A stretch of DNA of 64,000 nt from Mauremys mutica (lineage: Eukaryota > Chordata > Testudines > Geoemydidae), in contig NC_059076.1 of the NCBI RefSeq assembly GCF_020497125.1, forward strand, positions 14,375,951-14,439,950. The letters run 5' to 3'. Both the position numbers and the translations under genes were made by a program. Position 1 is the first letter of the stretch. Each line of letters begins with the position of its first letter. The notes under the pieces are model-generated. The model saw nothing but the letters and a program-made list of their open reading frames with translations. It did no database searches and was not told where the DNA came from. Positions 12,201-22,740 of this stretch are shown piece by piece.

Positions 12201-15200
12201 TGCCATTGAAATCCAAGGTAGCGAGTGGGGTGTTCATAAGCACCCCACTCACACTACTGCACCACAGGGTAATGTTGAATGTATACGTTTTGAAGAAGGC
12301 ATCACTCCACTACACAATACCCCAACTCTCATCTCACTTACACCCACAAACATTCTGTGAATGTAAGAGACCAGCTTCACCTGTTCCACAGAGTCTCAAG
12401 AGAATAGCACAAGCCAAATTCTGCCTTATAGGTTCACACAGACAATCCCACTGAAGCCAACGGGGGTTGTGCATATGTACCGGAAAGCAGAATTTAACCC
12501 AAGAGGCTCTAGGTCCTTTGTAGACATTAGACTCTGTTTGCTGAAAAGGAAAAACAATAGGTATGATTCTGATCTCATTCTCACTACTGTAAATCCAGAA
12601 TGACTCTGCTAAAATTGAGCTTTCTGATAGAGTTACACCAGTGTAAATGAGATAAAAACCTGAGCTAACTAAAAACTCTAACTAAAGAGTGGGAAATCCC
12701 TATATGTGCAAAAGCTGCAACTTCCTTTAGTCCTGAATGATGTACCAAGTGTCTCCTAGAAACACTTCCCTTCAATGTGGCCCAGTACTGTACATCCTGA
12801 GACAGTGAACACATGCATATTTAAGCAACAGAAAGACAAAATAAGCCACCAATGTCAGATCCCAAACTAAAACTTGTCACATTCTGCCTATGCAGAATAG
12901 CTGAGGAGCTCCTTTGTTAGGTGACTGCAGATAGGCGGGGGAAATAAGTTCATTACAAAAGCACAACATGGCAAGTACATTTTCAGATACACCTTTGTAT
13001 CTTCTGGCATTCGGACAAAATTCTCCTCCCCAATCTGCACCGGGGATCTTTGTTGCACATTCTGGCCTTTTTCCATGCACGCAATTCCCAATGACGTCAA
13101 TGGGAGTGCAAAGGAGATCCAGGGTGTGGATAAGGGATCTGCATTGTAGATCGAAACAGAGAGCCTTTCCTAGAATGATTACCTGCTGGCAGCTGTTAAT
13201 TTCACAACACGCGTGTCTATTGCTGCTATGGTGAGCGTTGAATGAGGAATCTGGGAAAGGTGGGGTCCTGTTTGTATTAATACCTTGATCAGTAAGCAAA
13301 TACTGTTATCTTGTACTGCAGAGGGTAGTGGGATGCTGGGTATTTATTACTGGTTCACTGGAATGTTACTTTTACACTTATTGCTGCCTGGCTGGAATGT
13401 AAATGGAATGCTTTTTCCTGCTTTACGAAAGGTTAGCATTGTCATACTTGCAGGCTGCCTTACGGGAATCTTACTGCTGTTGACCAAGTGTGGGGTGAAG
13501 AGAATCATATCAAGGGTGGAATACCAGGGATTTTCCATAATACCCGTGCAATACGCAACAGCTACCGAGAGTGGTCAGTATGGTCTTAGGTAAACGTAAT
13601 TCTAATATGTTCCAATTACAATGGACCTGATTCTCAGTTATTTATGTCGCATCCTTCCAGCAAATTTAAACTCATTTTAAGGCAATATAGGCCAATCTTT
13701 TTATTTTTGAAATCGTTTCTCAGATGTCATTTTGTCACCTTCCGGTTTTACTAGTCATTAGTAATATACTTATTGAACATGGAGGAACATTCCTGACCAT
13801 GGTTAGCCAGGTCACATCCCCACATTTCAGTACAGTACAAGAGAGAGAAAGCTACGCACACAGAAATCACTGTGTGCCCCTGACTCAGCTGTGCAAGTTC
13901 CAAACGTACATGTGTAAATCAGGTAGTTGTGTAGGCACAGCTAGTATTTGGGGGCATAAGTTAGGCAGGCACAAATGAGTGTGTTTTACTACTAAGATCT
14001 GGGCCATGCTGTGTAGCAGTTTGTTCACAGAAGGCATAATTCAACTAATCGCTTTATTTCACTTGCGACTTGATCTTACACCCATTGAAATCAATGGCAA
14101 AACTGACTTTGACGTCAAAAGAGGGCAGGATTGGGCCCATTAAAAGTAACTATTTTATAATGTCCACACTTAGGATGTGCTGTCCGAATTCCTCCCTGTG
14201 CACCTCTGGGAAAGTGTCTTTGGGAAAAGTTTCCACTGTCATCAGTGGAACATGTTAATTTATATGTTAATTAGCACATTTGCATATCATTACATTTGGA
14301 TGTAGATTAGAGGTGATGAGCTAATATTTTAATTCAGTGCAATTTGGTGCATCTTTAAGTGGGGATTATGGGCAATCAAATTGACGGCATTATCACCGTG
14401 ACGCTGGCAGATCAAGTGCCAGCTCATGCCAACGCCACTTGGCCTCACTGAATGCTGACAAACGCATAGTTGCCTGGGTCATCTCGGTGTTAGTATTGTT
14501 AACATAGATATTAGAGTTATAAGAATGTGCTTAACCTTTATGGAATGCTTGTGGGATGCTGCATGTTATAGCTGTATCCCATGTTATAAGGTAATGTTTA
14601 AGAGTTTGTTCTGTAACTATGAACACGTTTGCCAAGACTGAAAAGCCACACAGTCAGGACAGACGCATTACCAAATGTGAAATAACCCCTCTTGTGGTTA
14701 TCTCCTCCTCAACAAAAAAAGGCCTGTAGACACTATAGACTGTGGAGCATCAGTAGACAAGGGACTTTGTTGATTGCTTCCCCACTTCTCTGAAGAGGGT
14801 AGTGCACAAGCCCTCATCCCATCCCAGCATGAATGCTGGGGAAGGGGAAAAAATCCCCATCAAGAAGGAATTATTATCCTGATGCTGCTTGAAGGCTGAG
14901 AGGTGAAGATTTCTAAGCATAAGCAAGGGGTCCCCAGCTGTTTAGCTTGGGTTAGCCCTAAAGGACATAGAAAGCTTGCATATTATCGCAGCTCCTATCA
15001 TCTCTCAGAACCCAAGTCTATCTCATTTGTGTGCATGTTTACCTGCTTTAACCTTGTAAATAACGTTTCTTTTTCCTAGTTAATACATCTTTAGTTAGTT
15101 TTTTACAGGACTGGCTACAAGTGTTGTAGGTAAAAATAAGCCTTTATGGCAGGGCTGCCCAGTCAATGCTAATGATTCCTTTCCCAGTTTACCTTCTGGA

Positions 15201-17702
15201 ACACAATTTCACCTTTACATTAGTGCTCTAAATCAGCTGAGGAATCGTTCAAGAGGTTTAAAGATTCTGGACTAAAACTCCTTAAATCACAAAGGGCCAG
15301 ACTATCAGACCCATATGCTCATCAAGCAGCACCTTACTTCTACAAGCAGCATCAAGGACTGACTGGGACAATCTCATAGACCTTAAGGTCAGAAGGGACC
15401 ATTATGATCATCTAGTCTGACCTACTGCACAAAGCAGGCCACAGAACCTCACCCACCCACTTCAATAACTCAGACATAGGTTAGGGGTTTGTTACAGAAG
15501 TCTTCAAATTGTGGTTTGAAGACCTCAAGCTGCAGAGAATCCTCCAGCAAGTGACCCGTGCCCCACGCTGCAGAGGAAGGTGAAAAACCTCCAGGGCCTC
15601 TGCCAATCTGGGGGTAAGGAACTATTCAGCATGAACAAGAGGATCACCATGTGGCCCACAGTAATTTCTCTAAATAGTTTATAAGATTCTGCCATGAAAT
15701 AGACTAGGGCTTAAGAATGGCTACAGGAAAGACACATCCCCTCCAAAACTAGAGTATATTTCCGGGGGCACATTTTTCTTTCATAGGCCTGAGTGAAATA
15801 CTCTGACTCGTAGCGAGTAGCACCTTACTTCCACTGAAGTCAATGGATCCATTTGTAGAGTAACGCACTATTCAACTCAGTTTAACGTGGCATATCACAC
15901 TCTGGCCCTCTGCGAGTAAGGGTGGTCAAATCTAGCCTTTTACGCGTGCCAAAAGAGACATAGGTTCACAGATATTTGCACAACACATTCCAATGTCATC
16001 CTTGTGCTCGAAACAGTCGATGCCCAGATTACAAAGGCCATGGCTTTATTTGTAATGTGTTGGCAAATAAAATGGTTGTATAATAGCTGGAATGCAAAGT
16101 GGCATGGAAGTAAATGTGGAAAACCGAAACTGATGAGCTCATGCTGAAATAGGCTTGGCAGATGATGAAACACCTGCACTGTAATTAAGTGCTGCAATGA
16201 AGTGGTTAAGCACCTTTGCAAAGGCTAAAAAGCACTAGACATATGGTAACAATGGAATTCTGTTATTTAATGTCTCAGTTAACAACCCATTGTAGACATT
16301 AAAAGTAGACTTTGGCCATTTCAAACACTTTGGGCTCAATTCTGCCCTCAGATACCTGGGCACAACTCCCACCGGGCCTGATTGTGATCTTCCTTGCACC
16401 AAAGCCAAGTCATGCTCTTAGTTGGTCAGTTTGCAGCAATAATCCTGGGTCGCCACTACCATCGCCCAGCAAAGGTGCAGTACAAGCATTTGTTATTGCT
16501 CCATCAACATGGAACCCGGCTCTACACATGCACAGTTTAGGCTCCCAAGGCTTTGCCAAACTTTCAGACATACACTGAATTTATTACTGAAATGCACCGC
16601 ACCGAAAGGGTGAAGAATCTAGACACCAGGGGAAACAGTAGAAGGCAGGGCTTTACCCTTCAGTCTGTCCTGGGAAAACCCGCCCATTGAGGTCACTGCG
16701 AGTTAAAGACTGCAGGATCTTCTCGGAATGGGATGATGATTACACCATATTTAGAGGGTGGGATATCACAGTCCTTAAAGATGCAAAGCTCTCATTGAGG
16801 TCAATGGGAGTTTTGAGACTGCAAGGATGGCCCTGAGATTTTAAAAGCCCAGCTTGCTGCTCAGATCCCACGAAATAGAGAGATGAGGTGGGTGGAGAAA
16901 CATCTTTTAGTGGACCAAGGTCTGTTGATGGGAGAGAGAAGCTTTGGAGTCCAAGTTGATCCAATAGAAGATCTTTCTTTAAGGGAGGGATAGCTCAGTG
17001 GTTTGAGCATTGGCCTGCTAAACCCAGGGTTGTGAGTTCAATCCTTGAGGGGGCCACTTAGGGATCTGGGGCTAAATCAGTACTTGGTCCTGCTGGTGAA
17101 GGCAGGGGGCTGGCCTCCACTTGACTTGATGACCTTCCAGCTCTATGAGATAGGTCTAGCTCCACCTATTAAACCTCCTCTCTCTAATAACCTGGGACCA
17201 ACAGGGCTAGAGCTACCCTGCATAGAGGAAATAACAGAACTGTTCCCCTCCCCCCAAAGGGATTAATAGTTTCTAAAACCATTAGGTGCTTGAAAACAAG
17301 GGAGAACTTGTGGACAACTACCAGGCCCAGCTCGGACACCCTCCCCTGGCACCTTACTGCCCAAGCAACGCCGCTGCTTTCCATGGGGCCAGTCTCGGGG
17401 CTCTACACCTGCTAAAGCCTTGCCCGAAAGCAGCGAGGGCTGCGAGCCCGAACCTGCCCCCTGCGGTTTCCTCCGCGGGCTGCGCTCCCGGCCTCCCGAG
17501 TCACTCCCCGGCCGCCTGGCACGCGACGGAAAGGCAGCGCCGAGCAGGTGCCCGCTGGAAGGACACGCAGAGGCTTGTCACGTCCCTTCCTTCCTGCCCG
17601 CCGGGTGCCGCCCGGGCCCCGCTCCCAGCCCCGGGGAGCGCCCCGCTTACCCAGGCAAAGCAGCGCGCTCCGCAGCCTCGGGGGGCAGCCGCCGGCGTCC
17701 AT
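6115..17702 (-). CDS. EREG: Epiregulin precursor, complete, five exons
   Basis: Joining 17702-17651, 9561-9475, 8897-8774, 7935-7789 and 6202-6115 on the minus strand gives 498 coding bases, that is 165 residues plus a TAG stop. Every junction has GT-AG ends and a consistent phase. Residues 1 to about 27 form a signal peptide (CLGFYLLQAVFG). Residues 63-98 are an EGF domain with cysteines at 63, 71, 76, 87, 89 and 98, the canonical C-x7-C-x4-C-x10-C-x-C-x8-C spacing. Residues about 113-134 are a membrane span, followed by a basic stop-transfer segment. N41 lies in an N-C-T glycosylation sequon. The mature ligand should start near VAQVAITEC, as in mammals. Family knowledge: epiregulin is a membrane-anchored ligand of EGFR and ERBB4, shed by ADAM17. 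The length is close to the mammalian 169 residues. I infer a functional gene, since no frame break is present. Confidence 0.95.
6203..7788 (-). other. EREG: EREG intron 4
   Basis: The 1.6-kb intron is bounded by GTAAGGTG and CATATTTCCAG. No repeat or coding signal was recognised inside. Confidence 0.8.
7789..7935 (-). CDS. EREG: EREG exon 4 (C-terminal EGF half, membrane span)
   Basis: The exon is 147 bases, with acceptor TTTTTTCAG and donor GTAAGGTG. It codes CDVGFSGVRC, completing the EGF domain, then a juxtamembrane stalk (VHSELLTQHLSKEY) and a membrane span (LALIIILVLFFLIAILVATY). It ends in a split tryptophan codon. The GFSGVRC loop carries the conserved glycine and arginine that EGFR ligands use for receptor binding. 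The stalk is where ADAM17 cleaves family members; the exact site here is not predicted. Confidence 0.95.
8465..8640. repeat. Palindromic AGCA-rich repeat, copy 1
   Basis: CAATTCAGCAAGATATTTAA, GCATGTGCCTAAG on the left mirrors CTTAAAGTTAGGCATGTGCT, TAAAAACCTGCTGCATCAGG on the right, around a CCCATTGAAGCCAA centre. It lies in EREG intron 3. Confidence 0.55.
8774..8897 (-). CDS. EREG: EREG exon 3 (N-terminal EGF half)
   Basis: The exon is 124 bases, preceded by the acceptor CTACTTCCAG and followed by the donor GTAAGAGG. It codes QTENSPRVAQVAITEC and then the EGF loop with the first four cysteines, ending HHCR with the arginine codon split. A phase-2 junction between the fourth and fifth cysteines is the standard split of EGF-family ligand genes. 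The epigen exon at 55955-55838 ends at the same place in the domain. Confidence 0.95.
9475..9561 (-). CDS. EREG: EREG exon 2 (end of signal peptide, propeptide)
   Basis: The exon is 87 bases between an acceptor (CCCATAG) and a donor (GTAAGT). It codes the second half of the hydrophobic leader and then TTVIPLCEPNEMENCTTAL, with an N-C-T glycosylation sequon. The TTVIP start of the propeptide and the paired cysteines before NCT resemble mammalian epiregulin. It enters in phase 1 and leaves in phase 1. Neither ATG nor stop falls inside it, and it is too short to be seen as an independent reading frame. Confidence 0.92.
9805..9925. repeat. Palindromic AGCA-rich repeat, copy 2
   Basis: CCCCAATTCAGCAAAGTACA is mirrored by TATGTGCTTAAATGCTTTGT, TGAATTGCGG. 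It lies in EREG intron 1, close to copy 3. Confidence 0.5.
10005..10112. repeat. Palindromic AGCA-rich repeat, copy 3
   Basis: AACACTTAAGCACATGTTTA and CCTTTAAGCACATGCTGAAA are mirrored by GGGACTTAAGCACGTGCTTA around the centre CCATGGACTTCAATGGGA. Confidence 0.6.
15372..15690 (-). repeat. CR1 retroelement 3' fragment
   Basis: On the plus strand the left edge reads CATAGACCTTAAGGTCAGAA, the reverse complement of a typical turtle CR1 3' end, followed by the GATCATCTAGTCTGACCT block. It is 5' truncated and lies in EREG intron 1. Confidence 0.7.
16868..16980 (-). repeat. Diverged copy of the 42655-42800 repeat
   Basis: GAGATGAGGTGGGTGGAGAA, ACATCTTTTAGTGGACCAAG and GTCTGTTGATGGGAGAGAGA align with the GTGAGGTAATATCTTTTATTGGACCAA block family. 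It lies directly before the Cry SINE in EREG intron 1. Confidence 0.5.
16983..17180 (+). repeat. Cry-type turtle SINE, plus orientation
   Basis: It starts GGGAGGGATAGCTCAGTGGT, has A and B boxes as at 4345-4522, then GGGGGCCACTTAGGGATCTG, TTGGTCCTGCTGGTGAAGGC and a tail with GATGACCTTCCAGCTCTATG. It lies about 220 bases downstream of the EREG exon 1 donor region, within intron 1. The tRNA-like head is not an intact tRNA gene. Confidence 0.88.
17651..17702 (-). CDS. EREG: EREG exon 1 coding part (signal peptide)
   Basis: The ATG at 17702-17700 has G at -3 and G at +4, a good initiation context. The exon codes 17 residues starting MDAGGCPPRL and ending ALLCL, plus the first base of a glycine codon. 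The donor is GTAAGCG (17650-17644). The spliced junction reads CLGFYLLQAV, matching the epiregulin leader. The same frame is open further upstream but only to a GTG, so the ATG was chosen. It sits inside a CpG island about 100 bases downstream of the predicted transcription start. Confidence 0.92.
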
Positions 17703-17828
17703 CCCGCTCCGGATCCCGGGCTGGCGCTGCACGGGGCAGCCGCTGAGCTAGGCGGGGTGCGGGCAGCAGCGGCCGGCTCCGGCGGCAGCGACAGGCTGGG
17801 TGCAGCCCCGGCCGCCGCCGCCTCGCCC

Positions 17829-17834
17829 TTTATA
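17829..17834 (-). promoter_or_regulatory. EREG: EREG TATA box
   Basis: The minus strand reads GGGTATAAAGGGC here. It lies 127 bases upstream of the EREG start codon, so transcription would start near 17800 and leave a 5' leader of about 100 bases. A GC box (GGGCGG on the plus strand, about 17844-17849) sits just upstream of it. Confidence 0.7.
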
Positions 17835-18769
17835 CCCTGCGACTGGGCGGCGGTAGCTGCGGGCTTGGACCCAGGTGACGAAATCCCGGTCCCGGCGACC
17901 CGGGGAGGATTGCGCCAGAGAGCCAGCCCCGGCCGGGGAATCCCTCCGCCCCCGGCTTCCTTCCCTCCCGCCCGAGCCGGAGCGCCCGGGGCCGGATCCC
18001 CAGCGGCGGGACAGAGAGATTCCCGGCCCCGCTCCAACGCGACAGCCCCCTGCTGCTGCTGCTGCCGCCGCGAACCAGGCACCTGCCGCTGGGGTGGCGA
18101 GAACCAGCCCCCTGCTGCCGCTGCCCAAGGGAGGAACTGCTGGCGGGAGGGCAGGAAGGAAACAAAAGCTTCCAAGGGTTGGAAATCAGCGGGCCAAATT
18201 CTGCTCTCAGTTACCCTGGGGTAGATCTGGAGTAACCCCCCCCCCCGCGCTCCCCAGGCAATGGATTTATTCCGGATTTACACCGTGGGAAATGAGAGCG
18301 GCCCCCTCCCCAGGTGGGTGGCTGCAATTCTGCTCCAAGGCCCCTGTCCTTCTGGAGACACTCCAGGGGCTTCCATGAAGTTGCTCTCACTTTACACCGG
18401 TATCGCTCCGGGTAGGAATGGACTCGGGATGTCCTTGGTCTCTGCAGGAATCAACCCAGTCAGTGCTTAATTCGTGCCACAGCTGAGCTTGGCAGTTCAT
18501 AGCCCTGGCAGCTCTGGGGCTGCATCTGTTATGAAATGCAAAAATATTGCTTGAGCCCCAGCACCTCTTTCATTATAAAGTAGAGCACGAAATATTGGAT
18601 CTGCCATTGTTTATTCTACTCCAGCAGGTCACTTCAGCAGTGACCTATACCTGGTGCTGGAGAGAGGAGCCCAAACTTCCCACCATGCACCTCACCCATT
18701 GCACAGCACTGTACTTGGGTGGTGGACAAGGAATTCCTTCCTGACCCTTGTCATCAGAGGCCCTGAAGC

Positions 18770-19000
18770 ATGTGGGTTGATTGTATTTATTTTTAGCAAG
18801 CATTATTTTAAATATTGTTATTGGTGCTAATATTAGCCAGCCAGTTAAAGAACTCCAGCCCAAGCACTTGACTGCCACTTCCTGCAGCAGTAAATTCCAG
18901 TGGCTGACTGAATGCTGTCAGGAGGGTTTCCTTTTATTTGTTCTAAATTTACCTGCCACAAACTTAGTGGGCTCAGACCTCATTCTAGCAGGAAGGACCA
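18770..19000 (-). repeat. Old CR1-like fragment
   Basis: The stretch around 18885-18955 (AAATTCCAGTGGCTGACTGA, then CCTTTTATTTGTTCTAAATT) corresponds to the reverse complement of the CR1 ORF2 C-terminal coding region also seen at 43620-43690. It is strongly diverged, and its boundaries are approximate. Confidence 0.45.
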
Positions 19001-19824
19001 ATGGCTGATCATTATCTGTATCTGCCATGTGTAGGAGGAGCTGTTTGGCTGTTCTCTTGCCAAGAGCACTCCTGGAATGGCTTTGAAAAGAATGAGTGCT
19101 CCTTGCTGGATTGGCAGCTGTTTTATCTAATCTCTGGTCTATCTACATTTCTCATGTTCCCACCAGGGCAGTACAGCAGCCAGCTGCCATGGAATCTCAG
19201 CTCAGGAGTCTGAAACGCTCCATTAAATTACCGCACAGGCAATGGGAATGCCAGGTACCCCACCCTTGTGCCTAACCTTGACCTGAAGGGTTCATCTCTC
19301 AAGGTCTGAGGGTTGTTCAGCCTCCATGCCCCCTCCTCTCCCCAGCCCTGCCAGCAAGGGTGACCATTAGTGTCAATACTGGTTGTGGGTTTTGTGGTGG
19401 GAACACCAGTCCATTAAGTACCACTGAGACCTCCAGTTCATTTCATGTATACCACTGAAGAGCCATCAGATGATAGCAATTCATGATCACTACTGAACTG
19501 GGCTAGATTTGACCAGTAACTTAGTAAAAGGCTGTGTATTCTGTTACCATTTTTTTAAACTATCCAAATCAGCGTAGGCTTCATTCTCCTCTCACACTGG
19601 TGCAAAGTTTTTGACTGTTTAAAGTAGCAGAACCATTTTGCTTTGTGGTTTTCACCTTAAGAACACAGGAGGAGACACTATTCTCTTATTCCAGAACATC
19701 TGATGTCCCTCCCTCAATGTGTAAAAGAGTTTGAGCAGTGAATTACAGGCTTGGATGCAGTGAAATTTAATAGCAGATTGATTCAAAAATCTGTGGATAG
19801 ATTTCTCCATTTTTGAAGGGCTTG

Positions 19825-20015
19825 TTTACATAGAGAAATTGACCAGTATAGCTATTTTGGGATAAGCTATTCTGTGATAACTATTCAGGAATGACTCCCT
19901 ATTTGGACACTTACTCCAGAATAAGAGCATCCACACAAAGAGTTATTCTAGAATAGCTATCACACTTGAAATGAACTCCCAGCTTTACTCCAGAATAACT
20001 CCCCCGTGGACATTT
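19825..20015. repeat. Imperfect palindromic MITE-like repeat
   Basis: The left part (CTTGTTTACATAGAGAAATT; AAGCTATTCTGTGATAACTA) is mirrored on the opposite strand by the right part (TATTCTAGAATAGCTATCAC; CCAGAATAACTCCCCCGTGG). This suggests an old non-autonomous DNA transposon with long inverted arms. No clear target duplication was found. Confidence 0.4.
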
Positions 20016-20067
20016 GGGAAAAGCAGTAGGTTACTATGTGCTTTGATACCACAGACTGCTTATCAAA

Positions 20068-20150
20068 GTTAGAATCATAGACTATCAGGGTTGGAAGGGA
20101 CTCAGGTCATCTAGTCCAACCCCCTGCTCAAAAGTTGTGCAAGGGTTAGG
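20068..20150 (-). repeat. CR1 3' end fragment
   Basis: It reads ATCATAGACTATCAGGGTTG, GAAGGGACTCAGGTCATCTA and GTCCAACCCCCTGCTCAAA, the reverse complement of a CR1 tail. Confidence 0.8.
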
Positions 20151-21904
20151 GAAAGCAGTATGATAAAGTAAGTCTTCTGACTGGACAGAGCGCTGACAGA
20201 CAGCTGCTTTGCATACCAACAGGACATTCTACAGAATGATGATGTCTCCATGTGATTCCCCCCTCATCACCCAGCATTAGGGTAATCACTTATCCCAACA
20301 AGATCAAACTTCTGCATTGCTGTCAATAGGTGGCAGCTTTTCAGATCCCACAGCATTGTTTCCTCTTTACAAGGGTTGATCCCCTTTAATAAGTGTTTTT
20401 AGTGCATGCTTCTACAAGCATCACCGTGATTAAAAGAAAGAGCCTGAACGATTTCTATACCATTTGTTCATATGGGGATTTCTGAAGCTGCTTGAGAAGC
20501 AGTATCACCACAACACTTCTACTGACTTATGACCTTATAATTAATTTCTCTCTTACACTCTCATATGATTTCTGATTGCTAGGAGAGCATTTAATTACAG
20601 GCTTGGATTGGTACCCTGATACCATTTAAAGCTGACATGATCGCAGCAATTCATTGGAATTTCCTCTTTCAAATGTTAATGTAAGGAAAACAATTATCAT
20701 ATAACCATCTTTGTTTAGTGTTCTTGTAATCTTTGTCTTGTGGCGTATAATTTCTCATCACTCATCCTAGCTGCCACTTCTGTTATGCTGCATCCTCTAC
20801 AAGTGTTACTTTGAGAAACGGAGTTTGCCTCTTTGAACATGCTACAAAACAGTCTTCTACAAATTGTACATTTCAATGCTTCAGTTGACTTGGGTGTTTA
20901 ATGTTAAGAGCCAACTTGTGCCACCCTTGCTCATGGTGAGTAGTAGCTTGCTACTGAAATCACAGAGATTGTGTATGTAGTCGGGTACTATTCAATATGA
21001 GTAGAGTAGCACCGCTGGGCTCTGAGGGAATATACTGCAGCCATTGGGTGCCATTGGCACGGCTCCATTGAAGTTAACAGTGGAGCTACACCAGTTTGAA
21101 CCAGCTGAACATTTGGCTCTGGAATTCTACAGTTTAGGGTGGGAATTTCCCCCTTTTATGATGCCTATTGACTAGGTCAATAATCACACACTGTTCACAA
21201 AATATGCAAATAATTTGTACAACAGAACTTATTATGGCTTATTTTCCCTCCCTTCCCATTTCAAGCAGGATGTATACCATGGTTTATGATTACAGTGAAA
21301 TTACTAGTGCAGGGTGCTTGCAGTAACAGAAAATTGAATTACTAGCTAACTGCCCACCTTTGAAGAAAACACATGTTCAAAAGTATATTGGCCAAATTCA
21401 GATCAACTTTGTTTGATCACATCTGTACATGATTCTATCTGGAGCCCTCTGCTGCAGTTATACATTTTTATTAGGGCTGTCAAGTGATTAAAAAAAATTA
21501 AATTGTGCGATTAAAAAAATTAGTCATGATTAATCACACCGTTAAATAACAAAAGAATACCATTTATTTGAAATATTTTTGGATGTTTACTACATTTTCA
21601 AATATATTATTTTCAATTACAACATAGGATACAAAGTGTACAGTGCTCACTTTCTATTTATTTTTATTACAAATATTTGCACTGTAAAAAACAAAACCAA
21701 AAAATTTCAATTCACCTCATACAAGTATTGTAGTGCAATCTCTTTATCATGAAAGTTGAACTTACAAATGTAGAATTATGTAAAAAAAAACTGCATTCAA
21801 AAATAAAACAATGTACAATTTTAGAGCCTACAAGTCCACTCAGTCCTGCTTCTTGGTCAGTCAGTCACTCAGACAAACAAGGTTGGTTACAATTTGCAGG
21901 TGAT

Positions 21905-22476
21905 ACTGTTGCCTACTTCTTGTTTACAGTGTCACCTGAAAGTGAGAACAGGCGTTTGCATGGCACTGTTGTAGCCGGCGTCGCAAGATATTTACGTGCA
22001 AGATGTGCTAAAGATGCATATGTCCCTTCATGCTTCAACCACCATTCCAGAGGACATGCTTCCATGCTGATGACGGGTTCTGCTTGATAACAATCTAAGG
22101 CAGAACGGACTGACGCATGTTCATTTTCATCATCTGAGTCAGATGTCACCAGCAGAAGGTTCATTTTCTTTTTTGGTGGTTTGGGTTCTGTAGTTTCTGC
22201 ATCAGAGTGTTGATCTTTTAAGACTTCTGAAAGCATGCGCCACACCTCGTCCCTCTCAGATTTTGGACGGCACTTCAGATTCCTAAATCTTGGGTTGAGT
22301 ACTGTAGCTATTTTTAGAAATCTCACATCGGTATCTTCTTTGTGTTTTGTCAAATCTGCTGTGAAAGTGTTCTTAAAACGAACATGTGCTGGGTCATCAT
22401 CTGAGACTGCTATAACGTGAAATATATGGCAGAATGCGGATAAAACAGAGCAGGAGACATACAATTCTCCCCCCAA
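21905..22476 (-). pseudogene. hAT transposase C-terminal fragment, left arm
   Basis: A minus-strand frame of about 187 codons codes LNPRFRNLKC, an acidic and basic linker (PKPPKKK, DSDDENEH), then LEWWLKHEG, LARKYLATPATTVPCKRLFS and LSGDTVNKK. The WW-x-H, LA-x-x-Y-L-x-x-P-A-T-x-V-P and ERLFS-like blocks are the hATC dimerisation domain typical of hAT transposases (ZBED-like). The N-terminal zinc finger and most of the catalytic domain are absent. It is a remnant within the palindromic element. Confidence 0.85.
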
Positions 22477-22497
22477 GGAGTACAGTCACAAATTTAA

Positions 22498-22740
22498 TTG
22501 ACACATTTTTTTTTAACAAGCATCATCAGCATGGAAGCATGTCCTCTGGAATGGTGGCTGAAGCATGAAGGGGCATACGAATGTTTAGCATATCTGGCAT
22601 GTAAATACCTTGCAACGCCGGCTACAAAAGTGCCATGTGAACACCTGTCAGGTGACATTGTAAATAAGAAGCAGGCAGCAGTATCTCCCGTCAATGCAAA
22701 CAAACTTGTTTGTCCTAGCGATTGGCAGAATAAGAAGTAG
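22498..22740 (+). pseudogene. hAT transposase C-terminal fragment, right arm
   Basis: A plus-strand frame codes SMEACPLEWWLKHEGAYECL, LACKYLATPATKVPCEHLSG and DIVNKKQAA, the same hATC domain as in the left arm but inverted. Relative to the left arm, the FSL part of the RLFSLSG motif is lost and an arginine is changed, so the two copies have drifted. Both lie within the same pair of target duplications. Confidence 0.82.

Larger units (their letters stand above)
9562..17650 (-). other. EREG: EREG intron 1
   Basis: The 8.1-kb intron holds palindromic AGCA-rich repeats (9805-10112), a CR1 piece (15372-15690), a Penelope-type relic (16868-16980) and a Cry SINE (16983-17180). The stretch of about 14500-15130, with AACCTTGTAAATAACGTTTC and a TTAATACATCTTTAGTTAGT end, looks like an interspersed repeat of unknown class. 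Nothing coding was recognised. Confidence 0.75.
17400..18255. promoter_or_regulatory. EREG: CpG island at the EREG 5' end
   Basis: About 850 bases are strikingly GC- and CpG-rich against an AT-rich background. They cover EREG exon 1, its TATA box and about 420 bases upstream. A short CTG/CCG run is present near 18049-18070. No terminal inverted repeat or target duplication flanks it, unlike the other GC-rich patches (25.3, 41.7 and 58.6 kb), which are transposons. Long open frames in both strands here follow from base composition. Confidence 0.85.

Noticed and set aside
16983..17055. tRNA-like sequence
   Set aside because: It is the tRNA-derived head of a Cry SINE followed by SINE body and tail, with no sign of a functional cloverleaf gene.
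17501..18175. 224-codon minus-strand open frame upstream of and across EREG exon 1
   Set aside because: It is in a different frame from the epiregulin leader and has no domain, so it is a compositional shadow.
17286..18224. 312-codon plus-strand open frame
   Set aside because: It overlaps the CpG island and EREG exon 1 on the other strand. It is alanine-, proline- and glycine-rich with no domain and is open only because the region is GC-rich.
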